From: Chlamydiota bacterium
GTDB lineage: Bacteria > Chlamydiota > Chlamydiia > Chlamydiales > Parachlamydiaceae
Direction of reading: 5' to 3'
DNA: 43,009 nucleotides
Assembly: GCA_013287915.1 (NCBI GenBank)
Contig: JABDCX010000001.1
Coordinates: forward strand, 72,876 to 115,884
Position numbers and translations under genes: made by a program. Each line of letters begins with the position of its first letter. Positions within the stretch are counted from its first letter, which is position 1. Shown here in pieces: positions 42,146 through 43,009 of this stretch. The notes under the pieces are model-generated. The model had not been told where the DNA came from and did not search any database. It saw only the letters and a program-made list of their open reading frames with translations.

Positions 42146-43009
42146 ATGCTCAATAACGAACGTTTTAATACCGAGCCAAAAGTCAAAAATCACAAACTGA
42201 ATATCCTCCCTTCCAACCCAGAATCAAACGACTCTGATAAAGCTGTTGGCTTAGGGCGGTTCCCTTCTTGGCTCCACCGTCCTCTGCCGAAGGGAAATGC
42301 CCTTTGGAATACGGGAAAAGTCATTAGAGGCAACCATTTACCCACGGTTTGCGAAGAGGCAAAATGCCCCAACCTGTTAGAGTGCTGGAGCAAAGGCACC
42401 GCGACATTTTTAGCGCTCGGACATGAATGCACGCGCAGCTGCGGCTTTTGTTCGATCGATTTTACCCGCACGCCGAAAGCACCCGATCCCCAAGAACCAG
42501 AACGGATCGCAGACTCTGTCCGGCAACTCGCCCTTAAACACGTCGTCATCACAATGGTGGCACGCGATGACCTTGCAGACGGGGGTGCGATCCATATTGC
42601 GAACATCGTCGCTGCGATCAGAAAAATGGATCCAAGCGTCGTTGTAGAGCTTCTCATCTCCGATCTTGCAGGTAGGACAGAATCAATCGACATTGTGTTA
42701 GAGGCTCGTCCAGACGTGTTTAACCACAACATCGAAACAGTTAGAGAGCTCACACCGCGTGTGCGGCACACGGCTACGTACGACCGGACGCTCCAAGTCC
42801 TCAAATATGCTTACGACAACAAAAAAAATCCCCGCATGCGCATTAAATCGGGTTTTATGGTGGGACTTGGAGAAACTGTCGCCCAAGCACAAGAAACCCT
42901 GCAAGACCTGGCTCATCATGGCGTCGATGTGGTCACGATTGGTCAATACCTCCAATCGAACCGTCATAAACTCCGCGTGAAGGAGTTCATCACACCTGAG
43001 CAATTCAAA
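42146..43009 (+). CDS. lipA: Lipoyl synthase LipA (3' end cut by window edge)
   Basis: The first 288 codons are present, in frame to the last base. A radical-SAM enzyme that inserts two sulfurs into octanoyl-protein to make the lipoyl cofactor. Both iron-sulfur motifs are visible: the auxiliary cluster in CEEAKCPNLLEC and the radical-SAM cluster in CTRSCGFC. Typical regions VVITMVARDDLADGGA, VFNHNIETV and KSGFMVGLGET follow. The start at ATG 42146 is close to the lpdA stop, so they are likely co-transcribed. Confidence 0.95.
   Translation, partial: MLNNERFNTEPKVKNHKLNILPSNPESNDSDKAVGLGRFPSWLHRPLPKGNALWNTGKVIRGNHLPTVCEEAKCPNLLECWSKGTATFLALGHECTRSCGFCSIDFTRTPKAPDPQEPERIADSVRQLALKHVVITMVARDDLADGGAIHIANIVAAIRKMDPSVVVELLISDLAGRTESIDIVLEARPDVFNHNIETVRELTPRVRHTATYDRTLQVLKYAYDNKKNPRMRIKSGFMVGLGETVAQAQETLQDLAHHGVDVVTIGQYLQSNRHKLRVKEFITPEQFK

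Overview
The window looks like a chromosomal segment of an environmental (Parachlamydiales-type) chlamydia, perhaps a Waddlia/Estrella/Criblamydia-like relative; species cannot be fixed from sequence alone. The evidence is gene content and order: rsmH-ftsL-ftsI-murE-amiA as in Chlamydia trachomatis CT272-CT268, sdhC-sdhA-sdhB as in CT593-CT591, lpdA-lipA as in CT557-CT558, two cysteine-rich MOMP-like porins and a CHLPS/DUF818-like protein. Isocitrate dehydrogenase, GmhA and a nonulosonate synthase, which C. trachomatis is not known to have, point to an amoeba-associated lineage rather than Chlamydia sensu stricto.

Layout. (1) 1-5841, minus strand: a giant AsmA/TamB-like membrane-anchored protein running off the left edge, then a short eukaryote/archaeal-like prolyl-tRNA synthetase. 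(2) 5942-11455, plus strand: a tight division/peptidoglycan operon (rsmH, ftsL-like, ftsI, murE with the meso-DAP motif, amiA), ending flush against a minus-strand tRNA-Arg(CCU). (3) 11507-13735: a divergent pair, a sirtuin-like protein and a PfkB-family kinase, each beginning with a hydrophobic, signal-like segment; the sirtuin-like gene ends inside the tRNA. (4) 13806-21240: envelope/host-interaction genes, namely a 917-residue CHLPS-like alpha/beta-hydrolase protein, a MOMP-like porin and a 1177-residue autotransporter. (5) 21241-21753: the only long gene-free stretch, holding a REP-like inverted pair and a second palindrome. (6) 21754-25545, minus strand: succinate dehydrogenase plus an orphan Phd/YefM-type antitoxin. 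(7) 25636-29983: nonulosonate synthase with two unknown partners, arabinose-5-phosphate isomerase and a Thermus-type isocitrate dehydrogenase. (8) 30138-32631: two tandem collagen-like proteins with BclA-like C-terminal domains and a cysteine-rich MOMP-like porin, in one likely operon. (9) 32820-34756: dodecin, an Inc-like two-helix protein and an RhlE-type helicase. (10) 34879-37977: a putative papain-like cysteine protease facing a truncated paralogue across a 163-bp palindrome. (11) 38128 to the end: lpxK-gmhA, hemF, lpdA and the start of lipA.

Housekeeping blocks (division, TCA cycle, lipid A, haem, lipoylation) alternate with lineage-specific envelope or effector-like genes. The most novel parts are the cysteine protease locus with its inverted partial duplication, the collagen/BclA-like pair beside a disulfide-rich porin, and the sirtuin-like gene that uses tRNA sequence as its 3' end. 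All functional calls rest on motifs read by eye; no database search or structure prediction was run.
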